From Lentzea indica (GTDB lineage Bacteria; Actinomycetota; Actinomycetes; Mycobacteriales; Pseudonocardiaceae): a stretch of 44,390 bases of DNA. A program made the position numbers and the translations under genes. The stretch lies in contig NZ_VSRL01000049.1 of assembly GCF_012184385.1 (NCBI RefSeq), positions 1 through 44,390 of the forward strand, given 5' to 3'. Positions 8,018 to 16,762 of the stretch are shown in pieces (position 1 is the first letter of the stretch; each line of letters starts with the position of its first letter). The notes beneath the pieces are model-generated. The model ran no database searches and had not been told where the DNA came from. It saw only the letters and a list, made by a program, of their open reading frames with translations.

Positions 8018-8107
8018 CGTACGACGGGTAGCTCAGCGGCGGCCCACGACAGGTACCCTGTGCGGGCATTCCGGACGACCGCTGACTACCGCACGAGGAG
8101 CACGAGC

Positions 8108-8215
8108 GTGGGACCTGCTGCCGCAGCCGCGGTCTCCCAATCGCCGCGCGACCGGAAGTCACTGTCGCTGCGCGACCGGTTTTTGCTCTGGAGCACCGCC
8201 AGGGTGGTCTTGTGA
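8108..8215 (+). CDS. Small 35-residue ORF translationally coupled to the downstream kinase
   Basis: GTG 8108 has a good ribosome site (GAGGAG at 8095-8100, 7-base spacing) and encodes 35 residues beginning MGPAAAAAVSQSPRDRKSL and ending in a hydrophobic/basic stretch (RFLLWSTARVVL). Its TGA (8213-8215) overlaps the kinase start GTG (8212-8214) as GTGA, the usual geometry of translational coupling. The peptide contains a near repeat, SPRDRKSLSLRDR. It may be a leader frame that controls kinase translation or a real small protein; I cannot distinguish these. Confidence 0.45.
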   Translation: MGPAAAAAVSQSPRDRKSLSLRDRFLLWSTARVVL

Positions 8216-9543
8216 CGACGTCCGACACCTCGGACGGCCGCCTGATCGCCGACCGCTACCGCTTCCTCGACCGCATCGGCTCCGGTGCGATGGGCATCGT
8301 CTGGCGTGCCCACGACGAACGCCTCGGCCGCGAGGTGGCGATCAAGCAGCTGCTGCTGGCGCCAGGACTGGACGAGGCCGAGCAGGACGAGGCCATCCAG
8401 CGCGCCATGCGCGAGGGCCGCATCGCCGCCAAGCTGCACCACCCGAACGCCATCGCCGTGTACGACGTCGTCGAGGAAGACGGCGTCCCGTGCCTGGTCA
8501 TGGAGTACCTGCCGTCGTACAGCCTCGCGGACGCGCTCGCAGAGGGCGGGCCGATGGACCCGGTCGAGGTCGCCAGCATCGGCACCCAGTGCGCGGCGGC
8601 ACTGGCCGCGGCGCACGCGGCGGGGATCGTGCACCGCGACGTCAAGCCCGGCAACGTGCTGATCGCCGAGAACGGCGTCGTCAAGATCACCGACTTCGGC
8701 ATCTCGCGCGCCAGCGACGACATCACGGTCACCAAGACCGGCCTGATCGCCGGCACGCCCGCGTACCTCGCGCCGGAGATCGCGCGGGGCCAGGACCCGA
8801 CGCCGGCCTCCGACGTCTACTCGCTCGGTTCGACGCTGTTCGCCGCGATGGAGGGCGAACCGCCCTACGGAGTGAGCGAGAACACTCTCGGTGTCCTGCA
8901 TGCCGTCGCGGCCGGCCGGATCAACCCGCCGACCGTCGACCACCCGCTCGCCGACACGCTGCTGTACCTTCTGAACTTCGAGCCGGACGACCGGCCGACC
9001 ATGGCGCAGGCCCGCGACATCCTCAACGCGGTCGCTCACGGGAAGTCTCCGTCGTTCACGGGCTTGGCAGTACCTGCCGGACCCGAGCCGACGGCGATCG
9101 TGGAGCCCGACCGCACCCGCGTGGTTCGTCCGGTGGCGAGGACCACCGTGCCTGCCCGCACTGCGCCGCCGATGGCGCCCGCGAGCAGGCAACAGGACAA
9201 CAGGCCGCTGATGATCGCTGCGGTGGTTCTGGCGTTGTTGCTGGTCATCGGTGGTTTGATGGTCGCGCTCGGCGTGTTCAACAAGCAGAGCGAGAACCCG
9301 TCGGCGCCGCCGGTGTCCTCCTCATCGACGGTGACCCCGACCACGGAAACCACGACGCCAGAGGTGACCACCACCACGCCCGAGGCAACCACAACACGCG
9401 AAACGACGTCTGCACCAAAGACGACTACAACTACGACCCCACCTAGCACGCCGAGCAGCGTGAGCAGTGTGAGGCCGACGACCTCGGCAGTAACGCCGTC
9501 GAGTTCGCTTCCGGCCAGTTCTGTCCCTGCATCAGGTCCGTAG
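8212..9543 (+). CDS. Membrane-anchored Ser/Thr protein kinase (kinase 1)
   Basis: A 443-residue PknB-like kinase. The catalytic domain spans about residues 16-276: Gly loop IGSGAMG (22-28), catalytic Lys45 (VAIKQ), HRDVKPGN (141-148, Asp143 as base), DFG at 161-163, GTPAYLAPE before residue 190, and SDVYSLG. A juxtamembrane segment rich in Arg/Pro follows, then one transmembrane helix at about 333-356 and an extracytoplasmic tail of about 85 residues that is almost entirely Thr/Ser/Pro. It has no PASTA repeats and no folded sensor domain, unlike the next two kinases. GTG 8212 overlaps the stop of a 35-residue ORF. Substrates are unknown; the many Thr residues in the activation segment (DDITVTKTG) suggest autophosphorylation. 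Confidence 0.92.
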   Translation: MTTSDTSDGRLIADRYRFLDRIGSGAMGIVWRAHDERLGREVAIKQLLLAPGLDEAEQDEAIQRAMREGRIAAKLHHPNAIAVYDVVEEDGVPCLVMEYLPSYSLADALAEGGPMDPVEVASIGTQCAAALAAAHAAGIVHRDVKPGNVLIAENGVVKITDFGISRASDDITVTKTGLIAGTPAYLAPEIARGQDPTPASDVYSLGSTLFAAMEGEPPYGVSENTLGVLHAVAAGRINPPTVDHPLADTLLYLLNFEPDDRPTMAQARDILNAVAHGKSPSFTGLAVPAGPEPTAIVEPDRTRVVRPVARTTVPARTAPPMAPASRQQDNRPLMIAAVVLALLLVIGGLMVALGVFNKQSENPSAPPVSSSSTVTPTTETTTPEVTTTTPEATTTRETTSAPKTTTTTTPPSTPSSVSSVRPTTSAVTPSSSLPASSVPASGP

Positions 9544-9668
9544 GGCTAAGCGCTGTTACGCCGTAGAAATCTCGTAAGGTGGGTACCCGCACCGTTGGGG
9601 TGAACTGAACCCGGTGGTGTGATCAGCCGTTGAACAGAGAGCAAGTGACCGCACAGCGGGGAGCAACT

Positions 9669-11293
9669 GTGACCGACGATGGCCGATTGGTCGCTGGTCG
9701 CTACCGATTGAGCCAGCGGATCGGTAGTGGCGCCATGGGCGTCGTCTGGACCGCACACGACGAACGTTTGCACCGCACAGTCGCGGTCAAGCAACTGCTC
9801 CTGCAGCCCGGACTCGCCGAAGCCGACACGGACGAGGCGAAGAGACGTGCCATGCGCGAGGGCCGCATCGCCGCGCGCCTGCAGCACCCGCACGCCGTCG
9901 CTGTCTACGACGTGGCCGAGGACGACAGCCAGCCGTGGCTCATCATGGAGTACCTGCCGTCCAAGAGCCTTTCCGCTGTGCTTTCCGAACGCGGCACGCT
10001 TCCGCCGCGCGATGTGGCGTCGATCGGCATGCAGGTCGCCTCTGCGCTCGCCGCCGCGCACAACGCGGGCATCGTGCACCGTGACATCAAGCCCGGCAAC
10101 GTGCTGCTCGGCGACGACGGCACCGTCAAGATCACCGACTTCGGCATCTCCCGTGCGACCGGTGACGTCACCGTCACCGCGACGGGCATGCTGGCGGGCA
10201 CCCCCGCCTACCTCGCGCCCGAGGTCGCCAAGGGCTATGACCCCGGCTCGCCGTCCGACGTGTTCTCCCTCGGCTCGACGCTGTACGCCGCGATCGAGGG
10301 CCAGCCGCCGTTCGGCCTGAGCGAGAACACCATCGCGCTGCTGCACAAGGTCGCGTCCGGCAAGGTCGACCCGCCGCGCAACGCGGGCCCGATGACCGCG
10401 CTGCTGATGCGTCTGCTGCGCGCCGAGCCGGAAGACCGCCCGACCATGGCCGAGGCCCGCGACGCGCTCGCCGCAGTCGCGAACGGCCAGGCCGCCCCCG
10501 CATTCACCCCGGCCGTGGTCGGCGCCGACGCACCCGCCGTCGTGGCGCGGTGCCCCCCGTCCAGAAGCAGCCGCAGCAGCAGGCCGCCACGCGGGCCATG
10601 ACGCCCCAGCAGGCAGCGCCTCCGTCGGCCACGCGCGTGGACCTGCACACGCCTCCGCGTCCCGTGCCCACGCAGCAGCCGCCGTCGAACCACCGTCCGG
10701 CAGCCGCACCCCAGTACTCGCAGCGTCCGAAGCCGGCCTCGCAGCCGTTGTCGTCGAAGAGCAAGAAGTCGACCATGTACACCGCGCTCGCCATCGTGGC
10801 GGCGGCGGTGATCGGCATCATGTTCGCGAGCATGATCTCGAACAACAACGACCGCGGCGGCTCGGACAACAGCGCGGGCGGCAACACGCAGACCCAGCAG
10901 ACCCAGGGCAGCACGCAGCCGTCCACGCCGTCCAAGTCGTCCGGCAAGGCGGGGCAGTGGACCGACACTCCCACCGACGGCGACAAGAAGGGCCTGCTGG
11001 AGGAGTACTTCCAGACGGCGCCCAGCAAGCCTGACGACGCGTGGCAGATGGGCAACGCCAACTTCCAGGGCCAGTACCCCGGCGGGCTCGACGGTTTCAA
11101 GACCTTCTGGGGCACCGTCAAGCAGGTCGAGGTCAGCAGCGTCGAGGAGCGGCAGCCCTACTACTTCGTGGTCACGCTGGACGTCACGAAGAAGGACGGG
11201 ACGAAGTCGACCATCCAGCGCCAGGTCTCGCTGGAGTGGCGCTCGCCGAACTTCCTGCTGAGCTACGACAAGCCGTTCGGCAACGGGGCATAG
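9669..11293 (+). pseudogene. Membrane-anchored Ser/Thr protein kinase (kinase 2), split by a frame change near 10550
   Basis: GTG 9669 follows GGGGAG with 5-base spacing and opens a kinase domain with RIGSGAMGVVW, VAVKQ, HRDIKPGN, DFGIS and GTPAYLAPE, all intact. The frame stops at 10599-10601 after a short unnatural tail. The frame one base earlier continues from about 10550 with a Gln/Pro-rich juxtamembrane region, a transmembrane helix (MYTALAIVAAAVIGIMFASMI) and an NTF2-like extracytoplasmic domain (LLEEYFQTAPSKPDDAWQM ... VTLDVTKKDGTKST) ending at 11293. Both halves look functional, so the break is either a one-base deletion (a missing G in the GCGCGG at about 10545-10550 would give VVAAVPPVQKQ) or a shift at the slippery run C CCC CCG at 10553-10559. 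The product without a shift would be a soluble kinase. Confidence 0.8.
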
Positions 11294-11316
11294 CAGCCTG
11301 ATTCGAACTGCGCTGG

Positions 11317-12217
11317 TCAGGAGGCCCGCGCGGCCTTCTCCAGCGCTTCCGCCAAAGCCACCACGGCTGGATTCCACGCGGCGTCCTCGCGGTACACGAC
11401 GTGAATGTGCCGCACCGGTTCGGGATTGCGCAGCTTGCGCAGAACGACACCCGGATGCGCATATCCCAGACCGAGCCGCGGAATGATGGTGACGCCGAGC
11501 CCGGCGGCCACGAATCCCTGCGCGGTCGCGTAGTCGTCGCTTTCCACGACGACCTGCGGGGCGAATCCCGCACCCGCGCACGCGTTCGTCACGAGGTCCT
11601 TGCACGGTCCCGTGGCACCGCAGTCCGCGTTGATCCACGGCTCGTCGGCCAGCTCACCCAGGTCGATCACGCGCTTGCGGGCCAACGCGTGGCCACGCGG
11701 CAGCACCGCGTAGAACGGGTCGGCGAGCAGGTGCCGCGCGACCATGCCCTCGGGGGCTGGCTCCGCGGGCTCCAGGACGGTGATCGCCACGTCCGCGCGG
11801 CCCGCGGCGAGCTCCTCGAAGGGGTCGGTCGGCTCGGTGAGCTTCAGGTCCAGCTCGACACCCGCACGCTCGGCCTTGAACGTCGCCACCGCGGGTGGGA
11901 CGAGGGCCGCGCCGGCCGTGGCGAAGTAGCGGACGCGCAGGTCCCGGCGCAGCCGTTGCGCAAGGCTGTCAGGGCACTCTCTGCCTCGGCGAGTTGCTCG
12001 GAGAGCGGCCGGCGTGCTCGGTGAGGAGCCGGCCGGCCGCGGTGGGCCGGATGCCCCTGCCGACGCGCTCCAGCAGCGGCATGCCTGCCTGCTTCTCCAG
12101 GCCCGCGACCTGCTGCGAGATGGCGGACGGGGTGTAGCCGAGGTTCGTCGCGGCCGCGGTGATGGAACCCGTGGTCACGACCGCCCTGAGCACCTGCATG
12201 CGTCGCACGTCCAACAT
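11317..12217 (-). pseudogene. LysR-family transcriptional regulator with two frame breaks
   Basis: The N-terminal helix-turn-helix is intact (MLDVRRMQVLRAVVTTGSIT, then AAATNLGYTPSAISQQVAGLEKQAG). After LLTEHAGR the open frame is lost near 12008; the next frame supplies LSEQLAEAESALTALRN, then a second break near 11950 leads to the frame carrying LRRDLRVRYFATAGAALVPP and the substrate-binding domain to the stop at 11317. Each break is explained by one missing base, so the gene is either a recent pseudogene or affected by sequence errors. It is divergent from a DMT transporter, the standard arrangement in which the regulator controls the exporter. Confidence 0.8.
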
Positions 12218-12254
12218 CCCTCAACCTTACAGCGTTGCTTAAAGGTTCTACACA

Positions 12255-12267
12255 ACAATTAAATTGT
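12255..12267. promoter_or_regulatory. Candidate LysR operator ACAATTAAATTGT
   Basis: A perfect 6-bp inverted repeat around one A lies in an AT-rich patch in the 81-bp gap between the divergent lysR and DMT-transporter starts. Its position and palindromy fit a LysR-type operator; the pairing with this regulator is inferred. Confidence 0.5.
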
Positions 12268-12298
12268 ATTTACGGGTTGCAGAACGCATCGTTGACAT

Positions 12299-13225
12299 GT
12301 GAACCAACGCGGAACGTTGATCAGGATGGGCGTGCTCGCCCTGCTGTGGGGATCCAGCTTCCTGTGGATGAAGCTTGCACTGGGGAGCCTCGCGCCCCTG
12401 CAGATCTCGCTCGTGCGGACGTTCTTCGGGGCGGTCGTGCTGTTCGCCGTGCTCGCCACGGCGAGGATGACGCTGCCCCGTGACCGCCGGATCTGGGGAC
12501 ACATGCTCTTCGTGGCCATGTTCGGCAGCGCCATCCCCTTCACGCTCTTCGCGTTCGGCGGCCAGACCGTCGACTCGGGCGTGTCCGGCGTGCTCAACTC
12601 CACGACGCCGCTGTTCGCGCTGGCCATCGGCCTCGTGCTGGGCACGGAGAAGGTCAGCAACTTGGTCCGCATGCTCGGCCTCGGGCTCGGCTTCGCGGGC
12701 GTGCTGCTGATCTTCGCGCCGTGGCAGCAGGCCAACAGCATCGCGAGCTGGGGCGCGGTGCTGTGCCTCGTCGGCGCCGCGAGCTACGCCATCGGCTACA
12801 CCTACGCCGGCCGCTACCTGGTCAACACCGGTGCGAGCTCGACGCAGCTCGCCGCGATGCAGCTGACCACCGCGATGGGACTGCTCGTCCTGGCGATGCC
12901 GTTCGGCGGCCTGCAGCCCGTGCACCTGCACTGGATCGGCATCGTCGCCGTGACGATCCTCGGCGTGTTCGGCACCGGGGTCGCGTTCATCCTCAACTAC
13001 CGCGTCATCGCGGACGAGGGCGCCACCACGGCCACTACGGTCGGCTACCTGCTGCCGGTGGTTTCGGTACTCCTCGGAGCGATCTTCCTCGGGGAGCAAC
13101 TCAACGCGAGGGTCGTCGCCGGCATGCTCGTGGTGCTCCTGGGCGTCGCGCTGACCCGGAGGCGGCCGGTCCCGGCCGGTCAGAACGTCTCACCAAACGA
13201 GACACGCGACCTGGTAAAACGCTGA
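12299..13225 (+). CDS. DMT-superfamily (EamA) inner-membrane transporter
   Basis: A 308-residue protein with about ten hydrophobic segments in two EamA repeats: ALLWGSSFLWMKLAL and VRTFFGAVVLFAVLA in the first half, and a second repeat from WGAVLCLVGAASYAIGYTYA to VVSVLLGAIFLGEQLNARVVAGMLVVLLGVAL. The signature end of each repeat (LGTEKVSN and LGEQLNARV) is present. Members export or import small metabolites such as amino acids; the substrate is not predictable. GTG 12299 is the likely start, placed directly after the divergent promoter region. The neighbouring lysR gene is the likely regulator, and the transporter may be deregulated if that gene is truly broken. Confidence 0.9.
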   Translation: MNQRGTLIRMGVLALLWGSSFLWMKLALGSLAPLQISLVRTFFGAVVLFAVLATARMTLPRDRRIWGHMLFVAMFGSAIPFTLFAFGGQTVDSGVSGVLNSTTPLFALAIGLVLGTEKVSNLVRMLGLGLGFAGVLLIFAPWQQANSIASWGAVLCLVGAASYAIGYTYAGRYLVNTGASSTQLAAMQLTTAMGLLVLAMPFGGLQPVHLHWIGIVAVTILGVFGTGVAFILNYRVIADEGATTATTVGYLLPVVSVLLGAIFLGEQLNARVVAGMLVVLLGVALTRRRPVPAGQNVSPNETRDLVKR

Positions 13226-13325
13226 ACGGTGAGACGCACGTCTCCCCCGTTAGGATGGTTCCGAGACGAATCACGTCCTTATCCAGCCGGTTGGCCGTCT
13301 CCTCTTTGTGAGCGGACATGGAGAC
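13187..13325. repeat. Cluster of seven GAGAC/GTCTC pentamers upstream of the SsgA-like gene
   Basis: GAGAC or its complement occurs at 13187, 13199, 13231, 13240, 13263, 13297 and 13321 within 139 bp, against about 0.3 expected by chance. Five of the seven extend to GAGACG/CGTCTC. Two pairs are inverted repeats: 13187-13203 (7-base loop) and 13231-13244 (GAGACGcaCGTCTC). A TAGGAT -10-like hexamer lies at 13251-13256. The arrangement looks like an operator array for the sporulation gene at 13347. Confidence 0.5.
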
Positions 13326-13346
13326 CAGCCTGGGAAGGACATCGAC

Positions 13347-13766
13347 ATGAACAACGACAACCTGAAGGTCACCAACCGGACGACTTTTCAGTTGCTCGCC
13401 CCCGGCGCGGCTCCCGCGCCCGTCGAAGCCGAACTCGTCTACGACCCCGAGGACCCGTACGCGGTCGCCATCATCTTCCACACGGGCTCCGGCCGCGTCG
13501 AGTGGATGTTCGCCCGCGACCTGCTGGCCGACGGACTGCTGACCCCGTCCGGTGAGGGCGACATCCTGGTCCGCTCCGCGTCCGACGACCCGGAGCGCGT
13601 GCTGGTCGAGCTGAACGCACCGACCGGGTTCGCCATCCTCAGCGCGGTCGCCGAGGACGTGGCGGCGTTCCTGGACAGCTCCTACGACGTCGTGCAGCCG
13701 GGCGAGGAGGACCTGTGGATCGACTTCGACCGGGAGCTGCAGAAGCTCGTCTCGACGATCGACTAG
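13347..13766 (+). CDS. SsgA-family sporulation and cell-division protein (SsgB-like)
   Basis: A 139-residue SsgA-like protein. The family pattern is clear: AELVYDPEDPYAVAIIFHTG, VEWMFARDLLADGL, GEGDILVRSASDD, VLVELNAPTGFAILSA and the final FDRELQKLVSTID. In Streptomyces SsgB recruits FtsZ to future sporulation septa, and SsgA-like proteins exist only in morphologically complex actinobacteria. ATG 13347 follows GGGAAGG. The gene sits downstream of the dense GAGAC cluster and immediately before a decayed kinase fragment. In Pseudonocardiaceae one or two such proteins are usual, so this could be the SsgB orthologue; the exact subfamily assignment is uncertain. Confidence 0.9.
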   Translation: MNNDNLKVTNRTTFQLLAPGAAPAPVEAELVYDPEDPYAVAIIFHTGSGRVEWMFARDLLADGLLTPSGEGDILVRSASDDPERVLVELNAPTGFAILSAVAEDVAAFLDSSYDVVQPGEEDLWIDFDRELQKLVSTID

Positions 13767-13771
13767 TCCTG

Positions 13772-13883
13772 GGCGCCGAGGTGGTCTGACGGGCGCGGGG
13801 CGAGGTGCCGGCACGCGAGGCAGCTCGTCACCGGAGACCACCGGGACGATCGGGGTGTTCAACGTCGTGGGCAGCGACAACGA
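13772..13883 (+). pseudogene. Degraded fragment of a Ser/Thr kinase gene, paralogous to the kinase at 14826
   Basis: The DNA aligns with the 5' part of kinase 3. GAGGTGCcGGCACGCGAGG at 13802-13820 matches GAGGTGCtGGCACGCGAGG in the kinase, TCACCGGAGACCACC is shared exactly, and GTGTTCaACGTCGTgGGCAG matches GTGTTCgACGTCGTcGGCAG. Relative to the kinase the fragment has lost about 11 and about 55 bp, and the codon for Trp in VVW is TGA. It is non-coding debris of a duplicated kinase lying between ssgA-like and the toxin gene. Confidence 0.7.
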
Positions 13884-13891
13884 ACTGCGGA

Positions 13892-14242
13892 CTACCCGGT
13901 TGCCTTGGGGTGCGCGCCGGCGTAGTCGACCCACACCGTGTGCTTCTCAACGTCGAGCAAATACCAGACGCGGTCACCACCTGTGACTTCGATCTGCCAG
14001 TGCGGCAGAACCCGCCCACCATTGGATCCGGTCGACAGGCGACCCATGAGCTGCTTGTGCCTACTGGTTTGCACGGCAGGCGCCGGATCGGCGCGCATGG
14101 TGTCCCGGGCCCGGCGCAGGTTGTTCGCGGCGCGGTTCTCCAGCTCCTGCCAGCCCTTCGCGGCATCGTTGTTGCTGAAGCGGATCTGCCACTCCCCTTC
14201 GACGGGTGGAGGCGCGACCGGATCGTTCCTCCGAGGGCTCAC
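13892..14242 (-). CDS. RelE-like toxin of a type II toxin-antitoxin pair
   Basis: A 116-residue protein starting at GTG 14242, which overlaps the TGA of the upstream gene as GTGA. The C-terminal half has the RelE/YoeB-like sheet pattern: AAKGWQELENRAANNLRRARDTM, HKQLMGRLSTG, LPHWQIEVTGGDRVWYLLD, HTVWVDYAGAHPKATG. It resembles actinobacterial proteins annotated as RelE/ParE-family toxins, which are ribosome-dependent mRNA endonucleases or gyrase poisons; which one applies here is unknown. The pairing with a Phd-like antitoxin directly upstream supports the call. The gene runs opposite to ssgA-like and kinase 3. Confidence 0.7.
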   Translation of the reverse strand: MSPRRNDPVAPPPVEGEWQIRFSNNDAAKGWQELENRAANNLRRARDTMRADPAPAVQTSRHKQLMGRLSTGSNGGRVLPHWQIEVTGGDRVWYLLDVEKHTVWVDYAGAHPKATG

Positions 14243-14736
14243 CTGGGGGTTGCCCCCGGCTCGGGAACCTCACCGAAGTCCTCACCATCAAGACCGTGAT
14301 CCGTGGTGAGAATCTCGACCAGCCGCGGATCAGCCCAGACCTCGGCGGTGTGCCGCCACGCCGTGATCAGCTGTATGACCGGCGCAGGAGTGCCGAGAGA
14401 GTTCGCGGCTTCGAGAGTCTCCACGATCTCGACGGCGAACAACTCCCTGTCCTCGGGCGGCAGGAAGCGCATCCACGGGAACACCGTGGGCATGACATCG
14501 GCGATCAAACCACTCACCTCCTTGCTGTGCTGCAGCAACGCGACGAACAACGAGGTGGTGAACGAGACGACCTCGCGCACCTCCTCAGCCCGGCTGACCG
14601 TGGTCAGCACCAGGTCCTCCTCGTCACCGCGACGGTGCACGAGCAGAGTCTGGTTCGGCGCCGCCTGCAGCTTGCGCACCGATTCAGCGGGCTTGTTGGA
14701 CAGCTCGCTGAAGTTGATCTCAGCAGCAATGGACAT
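14239..14736 (-). CDS. Antitoxin with Phd-like N-terminus and long C-terminal domain
   Basis: A 165-residue protein starting at ATG 14736. The first 50 residues (INFSELSNKPAESVRKLQAA, then LLVHRRGDEEDLVLTTVSRAEEV) look like a Phd/YefM-type antitoxin DNA-binding domain. The rest, about 110 residues (SFTTSLFVALLQHSKEVSGL ... PWMRFLPPEDRELFAVEIVETLEAA), is helical and much longer than the short toxin-neutralising tail of ordinary Phd antitoxins. The upstream region is AT-rich with a TAAAGT -10-like box, fitting autoregulation. The stop overlaps the toxin start. Confidence 0.68.
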   Translation of the reverse strand: MSIAAEINFSELSNKPAESVRKLQAAPNQTLLVHRRGDEEDLVLTTVSRAEEVREVVSFTTSLFVALLQHSKEVSGLIADVMPTVFPWMRFLPPEDRELFAVEIVETLEAANSLGTPAPVIQLITAWRHTAEVWADPRLVEILTTDHGLDGEDFGEVPEPGATPR

Positions 14737-14813
14737 AGTTGCAAGGTACTTTAAAACTCGATGCCGTGCCACCTCGCCGCCAGGAACGGCGAAAGCCGGT
14801 CTCCGTGATTGAT

Positions 14814-14819
14814 TAGTCT
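14814..14819 (+). promoter_or_regulatory. -10 box of a probable leaderless promoter for kinase 3
   Basis: TAGTCT (TAnnnT pattern) ends 6 bases before the start GTG at 14826, and no ribosome-binding site is present. Transcription would then begin at or next to the start codon. No good -35 was found. Confidence 0.4.
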
Positions 14820-14825
14820 CGTGGT

Positions 14826-16101
<1,276 letters not shown>

Positions 16102-16118
<17 letters not shown>

Positions 16119-16758
16119 GCAGCCAGAAGCTGCCGCCGCCCACGATCACGCCCATCGCCGTCCCCGCCAGCACCTGCGCCGTCGTGTGGTCACCGAGCTC
16201 GACCCGCGACCACGCCACGAGCGCCGCGGGCAGTGCGATGAGCAGCAGCCACGGCCCGTAGACGATCGCCAGCGTCACCACGGCTGCCCATGCGACCCCG
16301 GCGTGCAGCGAGATCTTCCACTTCAGCCCGAACGTGATCGCCATGCTGACGATCAGCGACGCGAACATGCTGCCCGCCAGCGCGAGCATGGTCCGCGGCG
16401 CGTCGCCCAGGACCATGATCACCGTGCCTGCGGCCAGAGACGCACCGGCCGTGACGAGCGGGACGAGCCTGCCCTCGCGGTTCGTGACGTGGTGGCCGTC
16501 CCACTTGCCCTTGCGCGCGCCACGGACAATGACGGCCATCGGGATGACGGACGCCGTCACGGCGACCACGAGCCCCCACAGCAACGTCATCCACAAGTTC
16601 TCTGCGCTGAATCCCTCCAAAATTGAGGTCTGGGAACAAGTCGACGAAAAGCATGTCGACTTGTTCCCAGACGCCGCCGCCACGGCGAACGGCAGCAAAA
16701 TCACCCAGACCCACGGCGCCAGCACCTCGGTGGCGCCGCGGGCGACCCTTTTGATCAA
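16102..16758 (-). CDS. PAP2-like integral membrane protein
   Basis: A 218-residue polytopic membrane protein. The segments KGKWDGHHVTNREGR, WKISLHAGVAW and WSRVELGDHTTAQVLAG correspond in order to the three signature regions of PAP2 phosphatases, but the canonical PSGH is ISLH and the third motif is SRVxLxxHTxxQ. It could be a lipid phosphate phosphatase acting outside the membrane, or a divergent non-enzymatic relative. The apparent start is TTG 16758, four bases after the response-regulator stop, so it is probably the third gene of the sensor kinase operon. A perfect 18-bp inverted repeat (16628-16672) interrupts the region between the first two membrane helices and reads through in frame. 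Confidence 0.7.
16628..16672. repeat. Perfect 18-bp inverted repeat inside the PAP2-like gene
   Basis: GTCTGGGAACAAGTCGAC at 16628-16645 is the exact complement of 16655-16672, with a 9-base loop. It encodes GNKSTCFSSTCSQTS in the PAP2-like protein, between helices that otherwise look normal. Surrounding bases (16585-16675) are richer in A/T than the gene. It may be a small palindromic element that inserted in frame. Confidence 0.75.
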
Positions 16759-16762
16759 ATTC

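Noticed and set aside
11294..11316. A terminator between kinase 2 and the LysR gene
   Set aside because: Only a 5-bp CCTGA/TCAGG pairing with a long loop exists there, too weak to support.
12292..12297. A perfect TTGACA as the -35 box for the DMT transporter
   Set aside because: It lies directly before the GTG start, so the transcript would begin inside the gene. Probably chance.
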